From: Amycolatopsis sp. NBC_01480 | GTDB taxonomy: Bacteria > Actinomycetota > Actinomycetes > Mycobacteriales > Pseudonocardiaceae | Direction of reading: 5' to 3' | Length of the DNA stretch: 64,000 bases | Assembly (NCBI RefSeq): GCF_036227205.1 | Contig: NZ_CP109442.1 | Location: 3,968,001-4,032,000, forward strand | Shown: in pieces, positions 46,417 to 55,599 of the stretch | How positions within the stretch are numbered: position 1 is the stretch's first letter | Layout: the number at the start of each line of letters is the position of its first letter | The notes under the pieces: model-generated | Databases searched by the model: none | Seen by the model: only the letters and a program-made list of their open reading frames with translations | What the model was told of the DNA's origin: nothing | Position numbers and translations under genes: made by a program

Positions 46417-48057
46417 TCAGTGCGGGGCGCCGACCGAGTACTCGGGCTTGTCGTTGAGCACCCGCACGGTCACCTTCTTCGGCTGCCCGCCGACCTGCAC
46501 ACTGCAGTCGAACGTCGTCCCGTTGGCCACGGATTCGCCGCTGGGGCACTGGACGTTCTGCACGTCGGGCTCGCCGTAGTTCTGGTTGAGCACCCGGGAA
46601 ACGCCGTCCTGCAAGGACTTCTGCTCAAGAGTGTCCCCTTGGAACGCCCCGAGCAGCCACGCGGCAACCCCACCGACAACCACCACCGCGACAACGCCCC
46701 CGCCGATCACCAGCGGCCGCTTGGACCGCGGCGCCTTCCGCACGGCCTCCGCGGAAAACGCCCCCAGCCCCCCATACTGCGACGGCTGGAACCCGCCCCC
46801 GAACTGCTGCCCGGCCTGCTGCTGCCCGGATTGCTGCTGACCCGCCTGCTGCTGCCCGGCCTGGTCTTGCGCGCCCGCCTGTGACGGCGCCCCGGTCACC
46901 GCGCCTGCCGGTGATGGCGCTCCAGACACCTGCTGCGCGAACCCACCACTGGGCGGCTGCTGCGCTTGCCAGCCGCCGCTGTCGGGACTTGCGGGCTGGG
47001 CCCATGCGCCCGGCTGCACCGCTTGCTGAGGCGATTGTTGCGCTTGCCAGTCACCGGTTTCCGGAGCGGTGGGCTGGGCCCAGGTGACCTGCTGCGCCGG
47101 CTGTTGAGGCGATTGCTGTGCCTGCCATCCGCCGGTGTCGGGAGCGGTGGGTTGGGTCCCTGCACCCGGTTGCGCCGGCTGTTGTGTTTGCCAGCCGCCG
47201 CTGTCGGGAGTGGCGGGCTGAGGCCACGCGCCCGGCTGTGCCGATTGCTGTGCTTGCCAGCCGCCGCTGTCCGGAGCGGCGGGCTGGGCCCCTGCACCCG
47301 GTTGCGTCGGTTGCTGTGTTTGCCATCCGCCGGTGTCGGGAGCGGTGGGTTGGGTCCCTGCACCCGGTTGCGCCGGCTGTTGTGTTTGCCAGCCGCCGCT
47401 GTCGGGAGTGGCGGGTTGGGCCCACGTTCCCGGCTGTGCCGGTTGCTGAGGCGACTGTTGCGCGGGTTGCTGAGGCCAACTCTGCGCCTGCCCTGGCTGT
47501 GCCTGCCCTGGCTGTGCCTGCCCTGGCTGTGCCTGTCCGGGCTGTGCTTGGCCTGGCTGTTGCCAGGCGGCCTGCTGCCCACCCGGCTGCTGCTGCCATT
47601 GGCCTTGCTGGGCGTCACTGGCCTGTTGCCACTGGCCTTGCCGGCCGTCGCCCGGCTGCTGCCACGGGCCCGACGGTGCCGGACCGCTCGGAGACCAACC
47701 TCCGCCAGTCTGATCCGGCTGCTGCTGCCAGGCCCCGGTCGCAGCGCCCTGTGGCTGACTCGCCTGTCCTGGCTGGCCCCACTGGTTCGGTTGCCCCGCT
47801 TGGCTCGCCTGTCCCGACTGGCCAGGTTGACCCACCTGACCCACCTGGCTCGGTTGTCCCACCGAGCCCGGCTGCCCTGCCTGGCCCGGCTGACCCAACT
47901 GCCCCGGCTGTCCCGCAGCGGGCGGCTGCCACCACTGCTGCTGTCCACCCGGCACACCCGGCACACCAGGCACACCCGGAACCCCCGAAACCCCAGGTGT
48001 TCCAGGCACCCCACCCGGCTCACCAGTCCCGGTCGGCTGCTCGGGCGGCTGGCTCAT
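46417..48057 (-). CDS. Gln/Pro-repeat membrane protein with DUF4333-like C-terminal domain
   Basis: The 546-residue protein has a cytoplasmic N-terminal region of about 440 residues of low complexity (Gln, Pro, Gly, Ala, Trp), a transmembrane helix near residues 447-472 (VIGGGVVAVVVVGGVAAWLLGAF) and a 74-residue extracytoplasmic domain. That domain has a Cys pair (VQCPSGESV, TFDCSVQV) matching the DUF4333 pattern known in mycobacterial membrane proteins. The repeat region includes seven near-22-residue units with PDSGGWQTQQPAQPGAG. The ATG has AGGTGAT upstream. Role unknown; its position suggests a link to T7SS or the cell envelope. Confidence 0.75.
   Translation of the reverse strand: MSQPPEQPTGTGEPGGVPGTPGVSGVPGVPGVPGVPGGQQQWWQPPAAGQPGQLGQPGQAGQPGSVGQPSQVGQVGQPGQSGQASQAGQPNQWGQPGQASQPQGAATGAWQQQPDQTGGGWSPSGPAPSGPWQQPGDGRQGQWQQASDAQQGQWQQQPGGQQAAWQQPGQAQPGQAQPGQAQPGQAQPGQAQSWPQQPAQQSPQQPAQPGTWAQPATPDSGGWQTQQPAQPGAGTQPTAPDTGGWQTQQPTQPGAGAQPAAPDSGGWQAQQSAQPGAWPQPATPDSGGWQTQQPAQPGAGTQPTAPDTGGWQAQQSPQQPAQQVTWAQPTAPETGDWQAQQSPQQAVQPGAWAQPASPDSGGWQAQQPPSGGFAQQVSGAPSPAGAVTGAPSQAGAQDQAGQQQAGQQQSGQQQAGQQFGGGFQPSQYGGLGAFSAEAVRKAPRSKRPLVIGGGVVAVVVVGGVAAWLLGAFQGDTLEQKSLQDGVSRVLNQNYGEPDVQNVQCPSGESVANGTTFDCSVQVGGQPKKVTVRVLNDKPEYSVGAPH
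46968..47430 (-). repeat. Tandem 66-bp repeats
   Basis: Seven imperfect copies of about 66 bp, each encoding a unit like QPATPDSGGWQTQQPAQPG. Copies near 47150-47200 and 47330-47400 are almost identical. All keep the reading frame. Confidence 0.75.
47485..47560 (-). repeat. Tandem 15-bp repeats (GQAQP pentapeptide)
   Basis: A 15-bp unit related to CCCTGGCTGTGCCTG is repeated about five times, encoding GQAQP in the DUF4333-like protein. Confidence 0.7.
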
Positions 48058-48079
48058 CGGAGATCACCTCGGGTGCTCA

Positions 48080-48970
48080 TCAGTTGCCCTGCAGTTGGCT
48101 GAGGCGGGCGTAGAAGTCCTGTTTCGCGGCGGCGTCCGGCAGGGCCGTGACCTGGGTCGCGTCGGGGGGCTTGGGCAGGTCCTGGGCGCTGGCCTTGCCG
48201 GTGAAGCGGAAGTCGTAGCGCAGTTCGATGTTGTGGCCGCTGCCCTGGAGTTTGGCGTCCATCACGAATTCGATCAGGGAGCCGTCCGGGTTGAGGCGGA
48301 TCGTGGTGGGCACCGGGGCCTTGCGGAGGTCGGCGCCGATCTTGGCCTGCAGGTCGGCCGGGATGACTTCCACGCGCTTGTCCAAGAACTGCGAGAACGG
48401 CACGTTCACGGTCAGCTCGGTCGTCCCGTCGCCCATGCTCTTGGCGCCGCGGACGGCTTTCTTGTCGGCCGCGTACGAGGCGTCGACGGCGTCGGCCATC
48501 TTGCACGCGGTCAGCACGCCGCCCCAGGCGCACGGCTGCACCAGGCCGGCGTCGGGCTTCGGCATGGAGACCCAGGGCGTCGGCTCCAGCGACTTGTACG
48601 CCGGGCCGAGGTACAGGTACTCGACCGGGCCGTCGGCGGGGGTGAACGAGTCGATGATCTCGTCCGGGTTCTTCTGCGACCGGTTGTGCACCACGCGGCT
48701 CTCCGGGCTGCCGGTACGCGCCGAGGTGATGATGTTGTGCACCCACTTGTCGTCGATGCGGAGGTACGCGTCGGCGGAATTCGTCACGTCGCGGGCGTCG
48801 AGGATGGAGTCCTCGAGCTTGGACATCGCCTTCTCGAACTTGGCGCCGACGTACGAGGCCGCCTGGTCGCCGTCCGGCAGCGCGGTGCCGGCGCGCGCCT
48901 GCCCGCACGCGGTCGCGAGCACCAGCACGGCGCTCACAGCGCTGATCGCCCTGACTACCCGTTTCGCCAT
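48080..48970 (-). CDS. Secreted lipoprotein, 296 aa
   Basis: The ATG at 48970 (MAKRVVRAISAVSAVLVLATAC) starts a lipoprotein signal with the lipobox LATAC, so Cys22 is probably lipidated. The mature protein of about 275 residues has LPGVRG-like Mycobacterium lipoprotein features (LRIDDKWVHN, FLDKRVEVIPADLQAKIGADL, TIRLNPDGSLIEFVMDAKL). The last part resembles the LppX/LprG-type or DUF2092-like lipid-binding fold, but this is uncertain. It lies 23 nt from the DUF4333-like gene in the same direction, so the two may be co-transcribed. It diverges from rplM. Confidence 0.75.
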   Translation of the reverse strand: MAKRVVRAISAVSAVLVLATACGQARAGTALPDGDQAASYVGAKFEKAMSKLEDSILDARDVTNSADAYLRIDDKWVHNIITSARTGSPESRVVHNRSQKNPDEIIDSFTPADGPVEYLYLGPAYKSLEPTPWVSMPKPDAGLVQPCAWGGVLTACKMADAVDASYAADKKAVRGAKSMGDGTTELTVNVPFSQFLDKRVEVIPADLQAKIGADLRKAPVPTTIRLNPDGSLIEFVMDAKLQGSGHNIELRYDFRFTGKASAQDLPKPPDATQVTALPDAAAKQDFYARLSQLQGN

Positions 48971-49038
48971 CGATGTCCCCCGGTCCTCGCCTGGCCGCCG
49001 CGATCGTCTCATCATCGCGTTCGACGCCGGGACGCGCA

Positions 49039-49059
49039 GGTGGTTCCGCCGGAACCACC
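49039..49059. promoter_or_regulatory. Operator-like inverted repeat upstream of rplM
   Basis: GGTGGTTCC (49039-49047) and GGAACCACC (49051-49059) form perfect 9-bp arms around GCC. The repeat ends just before TACACT (49063-49068), a possible -10 box, and lies in the divergent gap between the lipoprotein gene and rplM. It fits an operator or a hairpin. Confidence 0.4.
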
Positions 49060-49235
49060 CGGTACACTTCACCGTGAACGGGCCTACCGTGCACCGTAGG
49101 ATGAGGCCTTGTTCGCCACCCCGCTGTCCGGGCGCCGCGAACAGGGGGGTATCTTCATATGTCGTTGTGCGTTGCGGCGCGTCAGCGCTAGGCCCGCACA
49201 GAACCCACACGCAATGTTGACGACGAGGTAGACCC

Positions 49236-49688
49236 TTGCCCACGTACAGCCCCAAGCCCGGCGACGTCACTCGTGCCTGGCACGTGATCGACGCCGAGGA
49301 TGTCGTGCTCGGCCGGCTCGCGACCGAGGTCGCCACGCTGCTGCGCGGCAAGCACAAGCCGACCTACGCCCCGCACGTGGACACCGGTGACTTCGTCATC
49401 ATCGTCAACGCCGAGAAGGTCGCGCTCACCGGTAACAAGCGCGAGCAGAAGTTCGCGTACCGCCACAGCGGTTACCCCGGTGGCCTGCGCAAGCGCTCGT
49501 TCGGCGAGCTGCTCGACACCAAGCCCGAGCACCTTCTCGAGAAGGTCGTCAAGGGCATGCTGCCGAAGAACAAGCTCGGCCGCGCCCAGGCGAAGAAACT
49601 GAAGGTCTACGCCGGCCCGCAGCACCCGCACGCCGCGCAGCTGCCGCAGGCGCGCGAGATCACCAAGATCGCGCAGGTCGCGCAGTGA
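49236..49688 (+). CDS. rplM: 50S ribosomal protein L13
   Basis: The 150-residue protein is an early 50S assembly protein. Translation begins with TTG (TTG CCC ACG TAC), with GACGAGGTAG upstream, and the conserved [42 protein letters not shown] follows. [17 protein letters not shown] and [27 protein letters not shown] are conserved. The TTG start repeats the rpsL situation. The stop overlaps the rpsI GTG (GTGA). Confidence 0.97.
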   Translation: MPTYSPKPGDVTRAWHVIDAEDVVLGRLATEVATLLRGKHKPTYAPHVDTGDFVIIVNAEKVALTGNKREQKFAYRHSGYPGGLRKRSFGELLDTKPEHLLEKVVKGMLPKNKLGRAQAKKLKVYAGPQHPHAAQLPQAREITKIAQVAQ

Positions 49689-50200
49689 GTGAGGAACAGT
49701 CTGTGACCAGCACCGAGACCGAGGCCGTCGTCGCCACGTCGGAGACCCCCGCGGTCGCCGACGCCGTCGCGACCAGCGAGTCCGCTGCCGCCCCGCGCCC
49801 GTCGCGGGCCGCGGGCGGCAACGCCCAGACGGTCGGCCGTCGCAAGGAGGCCGTGGTCCGCGTTCGCGTGATCCCCGGCACTGGCGAGTTCAAGCTGAAC
49901 GGCCGCACGCTCGAGGAGTACTTCCCGAACAAGGTGCACCAGCAGCTCATCCGTGAGCCGCTGGTCCTGGTCGACAAGCCGGACTCGTTCGACATCTTCG
50001 CCAACCTGCACGGTGGCGGCATCTCGGGTCAGGCCGGCGCGCTGCGCCTGGCCATCGCCCGTGCGCTCATCGAGGTCGACGCCGACGACCGCCCGGCCCT
50101 CAAGAAGGCCGGCTTCCTGACCCGTGACGCGCGCGCCACGGAGCGGAAGAAGTACGGCCTCAAGAAGGCCCGTAAGGCTCCGCAGTACAGCAAGCGCTGA
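49685..50200 (+). CDS. rpsI: 30S ribosomal protein S9
   Basis: The protein has a conserved core from about residue 42 ([43 protein letters not shown]) and the P-site tRNA contact at the C-terminus ([11 protein letters not shown]). The first 40 residues are a Thr/Ala/Ser-rich acidic extension. A GTG at 49685 overlapping rplM (171 residues) is used here; a GTG at 49703 with GAGGA 8 nt upstream is equally plausible and would shorten the extension by six residues. Confidence 0.97.
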   Translation: MSEEQSVTSTETEAVVATSETPAVADAVATSESAAAPRPSRAAGGNAQTVGRRKEAVVRVRVIPGTGEFKLNGRTLEEYFPNKVHQQLIREPLVLVDKPDSFDIFANLHGGGISGQAGALRLAIARALIEVDADDRPALKKAGFLTRDARATERKKYGLKKARKAPQYSKR

Positions 50201-50220
50201 TCGCGCCTCAGGCGCAACCC

Positions 50221-50265
50221 CGGGAGCGCCCATCCGTCCATCGGATGGGCGCTCCCGTGTTTTTT
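50221..50265 (+). terminator. Intrinsic terminator after rpsI
   Basis: A 16-bp perfect stem runs from 50221-50236 to 50242-50257 with a TCCAT loop, followed by a T-run (50260-50265). Confidence 0.9.
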
Positions 50266-50404
50266 GGGCCCTTTCGCGCCTGCTCGTCCCCGAAGTGATG
50301 CGTTTCGCGTTCCGCGGGCGACTTTCCAGGGGCGGGGGCAGGGGGCCGATGGTCCGTGACGGCCGTTAGGTTGTCGTGGTTGTTCGTGGACAAGGAGGTC
50401 GAGA

Positions 50405-51739
50405 ATGGCTCGCCTATTCGGCACCGACGGGGTACGTGGCCTGGCCAACGCCGAGCTGACGCCGGAGCTGGCGCTGTCGCTCGCCGCCAGCGCGGCGCGG
50501 GTGCTCGCCGCCCACGACCGTTCGCACCGGCCGATCGCCGTGGTCGGCCGTGACCCGCGGGCCAGTGGCGAGATGCTGGAGGCCGCGGTGGTCGCGGGCC
50601 TCGCCTCCGCCGGCGCCGACGTGCTGCGCCTCGGCGTCCTCCCGACGCCCGCCGTCGCCCACCTCGTCGGCGCGCTGGACGCCGACCTCGGCGTGATGAT
50701 CTCCGCCTCGCACAACCCCATGCCGGACAACGGCATCAAGCTCTTCGCCGCGGGCGGGCACAAGCTCCCCGACGGCATCGAGGACGAGATCGAGGCGGGC
50801 CTCAGCAGTGAGGTCGTCCGACCGACCGGCTCCGGCGTCGGCCGCGTCTCGGACGTGTCGGACGCGCTGGACCGTTACGTCGAGCACCTGCTCTCGGCCA
50901 CCCCGCACCCGCTCGCCGGGCTGAAGCTGGTCGTCGACTGCGCGAACGGCGCTTCGTCCGTCGCCGCGCCGGAGGCCTACCGCCGGGCCGGCGCCGAGGT
51001 GGTCGCCCTGCACGCGGAGCCGGACGGCATCAACATCAACGAGCACTGCGGCTCGAACCACCCGGACCTGCTGCGCGCCGCCGTCGTCGAGCACGGCGCC
51101 GACCTGGGCATCGCGCACGACGGCGACGCCGACCGCTGCGTGGCCGTGGACGCCGCCGGCGAGCTGGTGGACGGCGACCAGATCATGGCCGTGCTGGCGC
51201 TCGCGCTCGCCGAAGAGGGCGAGCTGGTCAAGGACACCCTGGTCGCCACCGTGATGAGCAATCTGGGCCTGCACCTGGCGATGAAGGCCAACGGCATCCA
51301 CGTGGTCACCACGGCCGTCGGCGACCGCTACGTGCTCGAGGAACTGCGGGCGTCCGGGCTGGCCCTCGGTGGCGAGCAGTCGGGCCACGTGGTCCTCCCG
51401 GCCCACGCCACCACGGGCGACGGCCTGCTGACGGCGCTGCGCCTGATGGCCCGCATGGCCGCCACGGGCAAGCCGCTCGCCGAGCTGGCCGCGGTGATGA
51501 ACCGTCTCCCGCAGGTGCTCGTGAACGTCCCCGTCGCGGACAAGGCCGCCGTCGCCGCGTCGGTCGAGGTCCGCGACGCAGTCGGCGAGGTCGAAGCCGA
51601 GCTCGGCGAGGAAGGCCGCGTCCTGCTCCGCCCGTCCGGCACTGAGCAGCTGGTCCGCGTCATGGTGGAGGCCCCGTCGCCCGCCAGGGCCCAGGCCGCC
51701 GCCGACCGCCTCGCGGGAGTCGTCTCCGCGGCCTCCTGA
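50405..51739 (+). CDS. glmM: Phosphoglucosamine mutase
   Basis: The 444-residue enzyme converts glucosamine-6-phosphate to glucosamine-1-phosphate for peptidoglycan precursors. The phosphorylated catalytic serine is Ser102 in [13 protein letters not shown], the Mg-binding loop is HDGDADRC, and the sugar-binding loop is [10 protein letters not shown] with the phosphate loop [22 protein letters not shown] lies 6 nt before the ATG, a perfect ribosome site. The order rplM-rpsI-glmM is conserved in mycobacteria. GlmS, the preceding enzyme in the pathway, is encoded about 7.4 kb downstream. Confidence 0.97.
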   Translation: MARLFGTDGVRGLANAELTPELALSLAASAARVLAAHDRSHRPIAVVGRDPRASGEMLEAAVVAGLASAGADVLRLGVLPTPAVAHLVGALDADLGVMISASHNPMPDNGIKLFAAGGHKLPDGIEDEIEAGLSSEVVRPTGSGVGRVSDVSDALDRYVEHLLSATPHPLAGLKLVVDCANGASSVAAPEAYRRAGAEVVALHAEPDGININEHCGSNHPDLLRAAVVEHGADLGIAHDGDADRCVAVDAAGELVDGDQIMAVLALALAEEGELVKDTLVATVMSNLGLHLAMKANGIHVVTTAVGDRYVLEELRASGLALGGEQSGHVVLPAHATTGDGLLTALRLMARMAATGKPLAELAAVMNRLPQVLVNVPVADKAAVAASVEVRDAVGEVEAELGEEGRVLLRPSGTEQLVRVMVEAPSPARAQAAADRLAGVVSAAS

Positions 51740-51875
51740 CCACCCGAAATCGCCCAAATCGCTGCGCTCGCCGTCACCGGCCAGGTACATTCCGTGTGCG
51801 AGTGCGACGGCACCGGACGGGGGTTTCCCGCGTCTCAAGGTGCTGTACACAGCGGTCTTTGAGGGAGGACGAGCG

Positions 51876-52187
51876 ATGGCGGGCGGCCACAAGGTCGACA
51901 CGGAAGCGTTGACGAGTGCGGCCAAGGCGGTGAGCGAGACGCCGCGGAGCACGCTGCAGCAGCCGCTCGCGGCCGTCAAGGACGTGCAGCTCACCGCCGC
52001 CGATTTCGGCGAGGCGCACGGCGGCAACTTCGACTCGTACCACTCCGGCGTGCTGCGGCTGGCCGACATGGCCGACGCGTACCTCAAGGCGTCGGACGCG
52101 TTCTCCCAGAAGCTGAACGCCGCGGGCGGCCGCTACCAGTCCAACGAGGCCGACAGCGCCCAGGCGGCCGGGGGCTCGGGCCGATGA
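51876..52187 (+). CDS. Cassette 1 small T7SS substrate candidate, 103 aa
   Basis: The ATG at 51876 has GAGGGAGGAC just upstream. The 103-residue helical protein carries DFGEAHGGNFDSYHSG where WXG100 proteins have W-x-G, and a YxxxE signal (YQSNE) near the end. It is clearly homologous to the 101-residue protein at 55600 (shared DFGxxHGGxFxxY and RYxxxE). It overlaps the next gene by four bases (ATGA). In M. tuberculosis the same position after glmM is taken by Rv3440c, also 103 residues as I recall. Probably exported; function unknown. Confidence 0.75.
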   Translation: MAGGHKVDTEALTSAAKAVSETPRSTLQQPLAAVKDVQLTAADFGEAHGGNFDSYHSGVLRLADMADAYLKASDAFSQKLNAAGGRYQSNEADSAQAAGGSGR

Positions 52188-54937
52188 GCGCGAGTGCCGG
52201 GGACGACGCTCCGTCAAAGCAAGAAGTCGATCAGCTGATCTATTCGCCCGGCCTGGCCAAGACGGACACCGGGCGGGATCTGGCGCTGCAGTACCTGGAC
52301 TACGTCGAGGACGAAGACCCCACGAAGTACGGGTTCAAGGACCGCGACGAGTTCAACCAGTGGCGAGACAAGCTGAAGCAGGACTTCAGCATCAGCGAAG
52401 GCGACATCAACGCCAACAACTTCGTCGGCGGCTTCACCTCCGACATCCCCGGGGTGTCGAGCCTCCAGCAGGACGTCTACAGCGCGTACTCGAACGCCAA
52501 AGCGGTCTACGACCAGAACCAGGAAGGCAGCCGTCAGGCCGACAAGAAGGCCGCCGACGACGCCAAGGGCAAGCTGGACGAGATGGCCGGTCGCGCGTCC
52601 GCGACGAACGCCGGCGCGAACACCTCGGACGAGATCCTCGACCTCGGCAACGCGGGGATGCGGACGTTCGACGTCTTCGTGCCGCTGTTCAACCGGGCGG
52701 TCGCCGCGGTCGGCACTTACCAGCCCGCCAACAAGGACGATCTGTACAAGCTCTACAACGAGCAGCGCAAGATCCCGTTCACGAAGTTCGTCGCGGGGGC
52801 GGACGAGTTCACCAAGCTGAAGACCGCCGTCGCGGATTCGTCGAACGACGTGAAGGGGCAGCTCGCGACCGACCTCGCGAACTGGCAGGGCGGCGCGGCG
52901 GACCAGGCGAACGCCTTCCAGAAGAACTACCTCGCCGACGCGAAGACCACCGCGGACGGCATGGGGCACGCGGCCGACGCGGTGCTGGCGGCCGTCGGCT
53001 CGGTGGGCAAAGCCTGCCGGGACAAGGCGAACTGGGTGATCAAGTACCGCGTCGACTCGCTCGGCCCGGTCACCGCGCAGGACCTCGACCGGATCATCCG
53101 GATCGTCGAGCTGCGCAGCAACGCGAGCCAGGACGACTTCAAGCACTGCGCCAAATTCCTCGACCAGCAGTCGCAGGACCTGATCAACGACGACGACTGC
53201 AACCTCAACGACGACACGATCAGCCACATCGTCGACCAGTGCACCCAGTACCTGAAGGACAACTTCGGCAAGTTCTTCGACGGGTACATCCGCGACTTCA
53301 AGACCATGTGCGCCAACACGCACACGGCAGTCGACGGGGCGTGGAAGGCGCTGTCGGACTTCCTGCTGACGCTGCCGGAGGACCCGTTCGCCGATGTCGG
53401 CAAGTCCGCGGACGACGGTGGGGCGACGAAGGCCAGCGGCAGCTCCGGCGGCGTCAACAGCGGTGGTGGCGGTGGCGTCAACAGTGGCGGAGGTGGTGGG
53501 GTCAACAGTGGCGGGGCCGCTCCGCCGCCGTCCGCGTCGGTGGGAGCGCCGCCGAAGCTGCCCGAGGTGCCGGACCCGAACCTGAACCCGGTCACCCACC
53601 AGGCCCTGGAGACCAATCCCGAGACCGGGCAGCCGTACCCGATCGACCCGCGCACCGGCGCCGCGATCAAGACCGACACGACCGCGCCTGAGTCGATGAC
53701 CGTCCAGCAGGGTGACCACAAGATCGCCATGACCGAGCCGGGCGCGGACGGCCGGATGGACATCAAGGTCGACGACGGGTCCGGGTCGGCAAAGGACTAT
53801 CAGCTCGACTTCGGCCAGGCCAAGGACGGCGCGACGCCCGGGGCCACGCCTGCCGACGGCACGGCGGGGACCCCGCAGCCGGGGGTTCCGGCCCACGGCA
53901 CGGCTCCGGGTGGCGTTGCTACGGGCAGCACCGCTCCGGGCGGCGTCGCTGCGGGCAGTACCGCTCCGGGCGGCACGGCGGTGCACGAGCCCGGCGCTCA
54001 GCCCGCATCGGATGGCGGTTACCGGCCGGGTCCGGACGGCAAGATCCACATCGAAGACGGCCCGCTCAAGATCACCGCCGAACAGCCCCAGGGCCCCGGC
54101 GGCCCGACCGTGGTGACCGTCGACGACGGAAACGGCCAGCCGGCCAAGTACACCCTCGGCGACGACCCGGCTGTCACTGGTGGCCACAGTGCGACCGGTG
54201 ACCTGGGCGCAGTCGGTGGCCACGGCGGTGCAGCCACGGCCGACCCTGCCGCAGGCGGTGCGGCGCCCGGTGGCCATCCCGGCACGGTCGGCCACGAGCC
54301 GGCAACGCCGTCTGGTTCGGCGCAGCCGGTCCCGGCCGCGCAGGACCCGGCCTTGGCCCACTCGGCTTCGGCCGGTCATGATCCGGCGTCCGCCCAGTCC
54401 GTTTCGGCGGCGCATGGCCCGGCGTACGGGCATTCGGTTTCAGGTGGACATGGCCAGTCCTCGGCGCAATCCTTTGCGCCGCAAGGGAATCCTTCTCACC
54501 ACGTGCAGTCCACGCCGGACACCACCGCCGCGCAGTCGGCCGTCGGCGTTCCTGTGGCGCAGGCGTCCGGGCCGGACAACTCGACGTCGGCCCAGTCGCT
54601 CACTGATCCGATGGACAGTCACAGCAGCGTCGGCGGGCATGAGGACGCCGGGTTGGGCGCGGCTGTCGACTCGGCCGGGCTGGGTGGTGGCGGGGCGACG
54701 GACCCGTCGGAGTCCGGGCTGGGGGTGGCGCCGACGGCTGGTGACCAGCATTCGCAGCCCGCCTCGATGGGCATGATGGGCGGCGGGATGATGGGCGGCG
54801 GCGGAGGCGGCGGGGAGCAGGAACAGGAGCGTTCCGCCAGCCCGTACCGGGTCGATCGCGGGTTGTTCGAGTCGTCCGCGTCGGGTGGGCGGATCAGCGG
54901 CTCGCTCGACGACGACAGCGCGATCGGCTCCCGGTAG
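52184..54937 (+). CDS. Cassette 1 large WXG-like T7SS substrate candidate, 917 aa
   Basis: The N-terminal 400 residues are helical, with a W-Q-G turn at Trp234 (LANWQGGAADQANAF), the DDDCNLNDD motif and several cysteines. Then come Gly/Ser repeats (GGGGGVNSGG), Pro/Gly and Ser/Gln low-complexity stretches, a Met/Gly-rich MGMMGGGMMGGGGGG and a conserved C-terminal tail (YRVDRGLFESS, RISGSLDDDSAIGSR). No catalytic or membrane motif is visible. It is paralogous to the 532-residue protein at 55905 but has a much longer repetitive middle. It overlaps its small partner and precedes a coiled-coil protein by 23 nt. Confidence 0.72.
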   Translation: MSASAGDDAPSKQEVDQLIYSPGLAKTDTGRDLALQYLDYVEDEDPTKYGFKDRDEFNQWRDKLKQDFSISEGDINANNFVGGFTSDIPGVSSLQQDVYSAYSNAKAVYDQNQEGSRQADKKAADDAKGKLDEMAGRASATNAGANTSDEILDLGNAGMRTFDVFVPLFNRAVAAVGTYQPANKDDLYKLYNEQRKIPFTKFVAGADEFTKLKTAVADSSNDVKGQLATDLANWQGGAADQANAFQKNYLADAKTTADGMGHAADAVLAAVGSVGKACRDKANWVIKYRVDSLGPVTAQDLDRIIRIVELRSNASQDDFKHCAKFLDQQSQDLINDDDCNLNDDTISHIVDQCTQYLKDNFGKFFDGYIRDFKTMCANTHTAVDGAWKALSDFLLTLPEDPFADVGKSADDGGATKASGSSGGVNSGGGGGVNSGGGGGVNSGGAAPPPSASVGAPPKLPEVPDPNLNPVTHQALETNPETGQPYPIDPRTGAAIKTDTTAPESMTVQQGDHKIAMTEPGADGRMDIKVDDGSGSAKDYQLDFGQAKDGATPGATPADGTAGTPQPGVPAHGTAPGGVATGSTAPGGVAAGSTAPGGTAVHEPGAQPASDGGYRPGPDGKIHIEDGPLKITAEQPQGPGGPTVVTVDDGNGQPAKYTLGDDPAVTGGHSATGDLGAVGGHGGAATADPAAGGAAPGGHPGTVGHEPATPSGSAQPVPAAQDPALAHSASAGHDPASAQSVSAAHGPAYGHSVSGGHGQSSAQSFAPQGNPSHHVQSTPDTTAAQSAVGVPVAQASGPDNSTSAQSLTDPMDSHSSVGGHEDAGLGAAVDSAGLGGGGATDPSESGLGVAPTAGDQHSQPASMGMMGGGMMGGGGGGGEQEQERSASPYRVDRGLFESSASGGRISGSLDDDSAIGSR

Positions 54938-54960
54938 CCGGCGTCGGGAAGGGGAGTCCG

Positions 54961-55431
54961 ATGAGTTCCGAAGACGCGCTGGCGGCGATGCGCGCCAAGC
55001 TCTCGACGCTCGAGGCGGAGAACACCGCCCGCGCGGCGCTGCTGGACCGCAGCCGGGACGAGGCCGTCGCGGAGAGCAAGGAAAAGCTCGACAAGCAGGG
55101 CAAGATCCAGGGTGAGGTGTTCACCCGCTTGCAGGAGCGCAACCGCCGGGCCAAGGCCGCGGGCGGCTGGGCGACGGAGTCGACCGTCGGGGAGAAGCCC
55201 GACGACGAGAGCGACTTCGGGTTCGAGGAAGACGACGCCGAGAACGACCGCCGCGCCGGTTACCGCCCCGCGGGGGAGCCCGAGCCCGCTGCCGGGGGCC
55301 GCGCCGTCCCGCTGCCCAAGGTCGAGACGCCGCCCGCGCCGCAACCGCCGCCGGTGCCCGGACGACACCGGCGCGGTGCAGCCCGCACCGACGAAGACGA
55401 CTTCGCCAACACCGACTGGCTGGCCACCTAG
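54961..55431 (+). CDS. Cassette 1 small coiled-coil protein, 156 aa
   Basis: The ATG at 54961 has GGAAGGGGAG upstream. Residues 1-65 form a charged coiled coil (AAMRAKLSTLEAENTARAALLDRS, KEKLDKQGKIQGEVF). A shared motif NRRAKAAGGWATES is followed by an acidic DFGFEEDDAENDRR, a Pro-rich linker and the C-terminal DEDDFANTDWLAT. The same elements occur in the protein at 57500. No signal peptide is present, so it is cytoplasmic or exported by an unusual route; a chaperone-like role for the large partner is a guess. Confidence 0.68.
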   Translation: MSSEDALAAMRAKLSTLEAENTARAALLDRSRDEAVAESKEKLDKQGKIQGEVFTRLQERNRRAKAAGGWATESTVGEKPDDESDFGFEEDDAENDRRAGYRPAGEPEPAAGGRAVPLPKVETPPAPQPPPVPGRHRRGAARTDEDDFANTDWLAT

Positions 55432-55599
55432 CCGACCGGAAACGCAGCGTGGTGCCGTGGGAACACCCGGTCGCGGAAGCCGCACGGTTCTCGTGGGCGC
55501 CTGGGGTGAGTAGATTCCCCAGTGCACGGAGGACGGCACCCGGGGGCGGGCCGGCGCGTCGAACCGGGCGAGACACGCGGGACCAAGGGGGCGAGGGCC

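Noticed and set aside
46966..48102. Plus-strand frame opposite the DUF4333-like gene, Leu/Arg/Pro-rich
   Set aside because: The minus-strand protein has a start with ribosome site, a membrane helix and a cysteine-pair domain; the plus frame is a mirror of the repeats.
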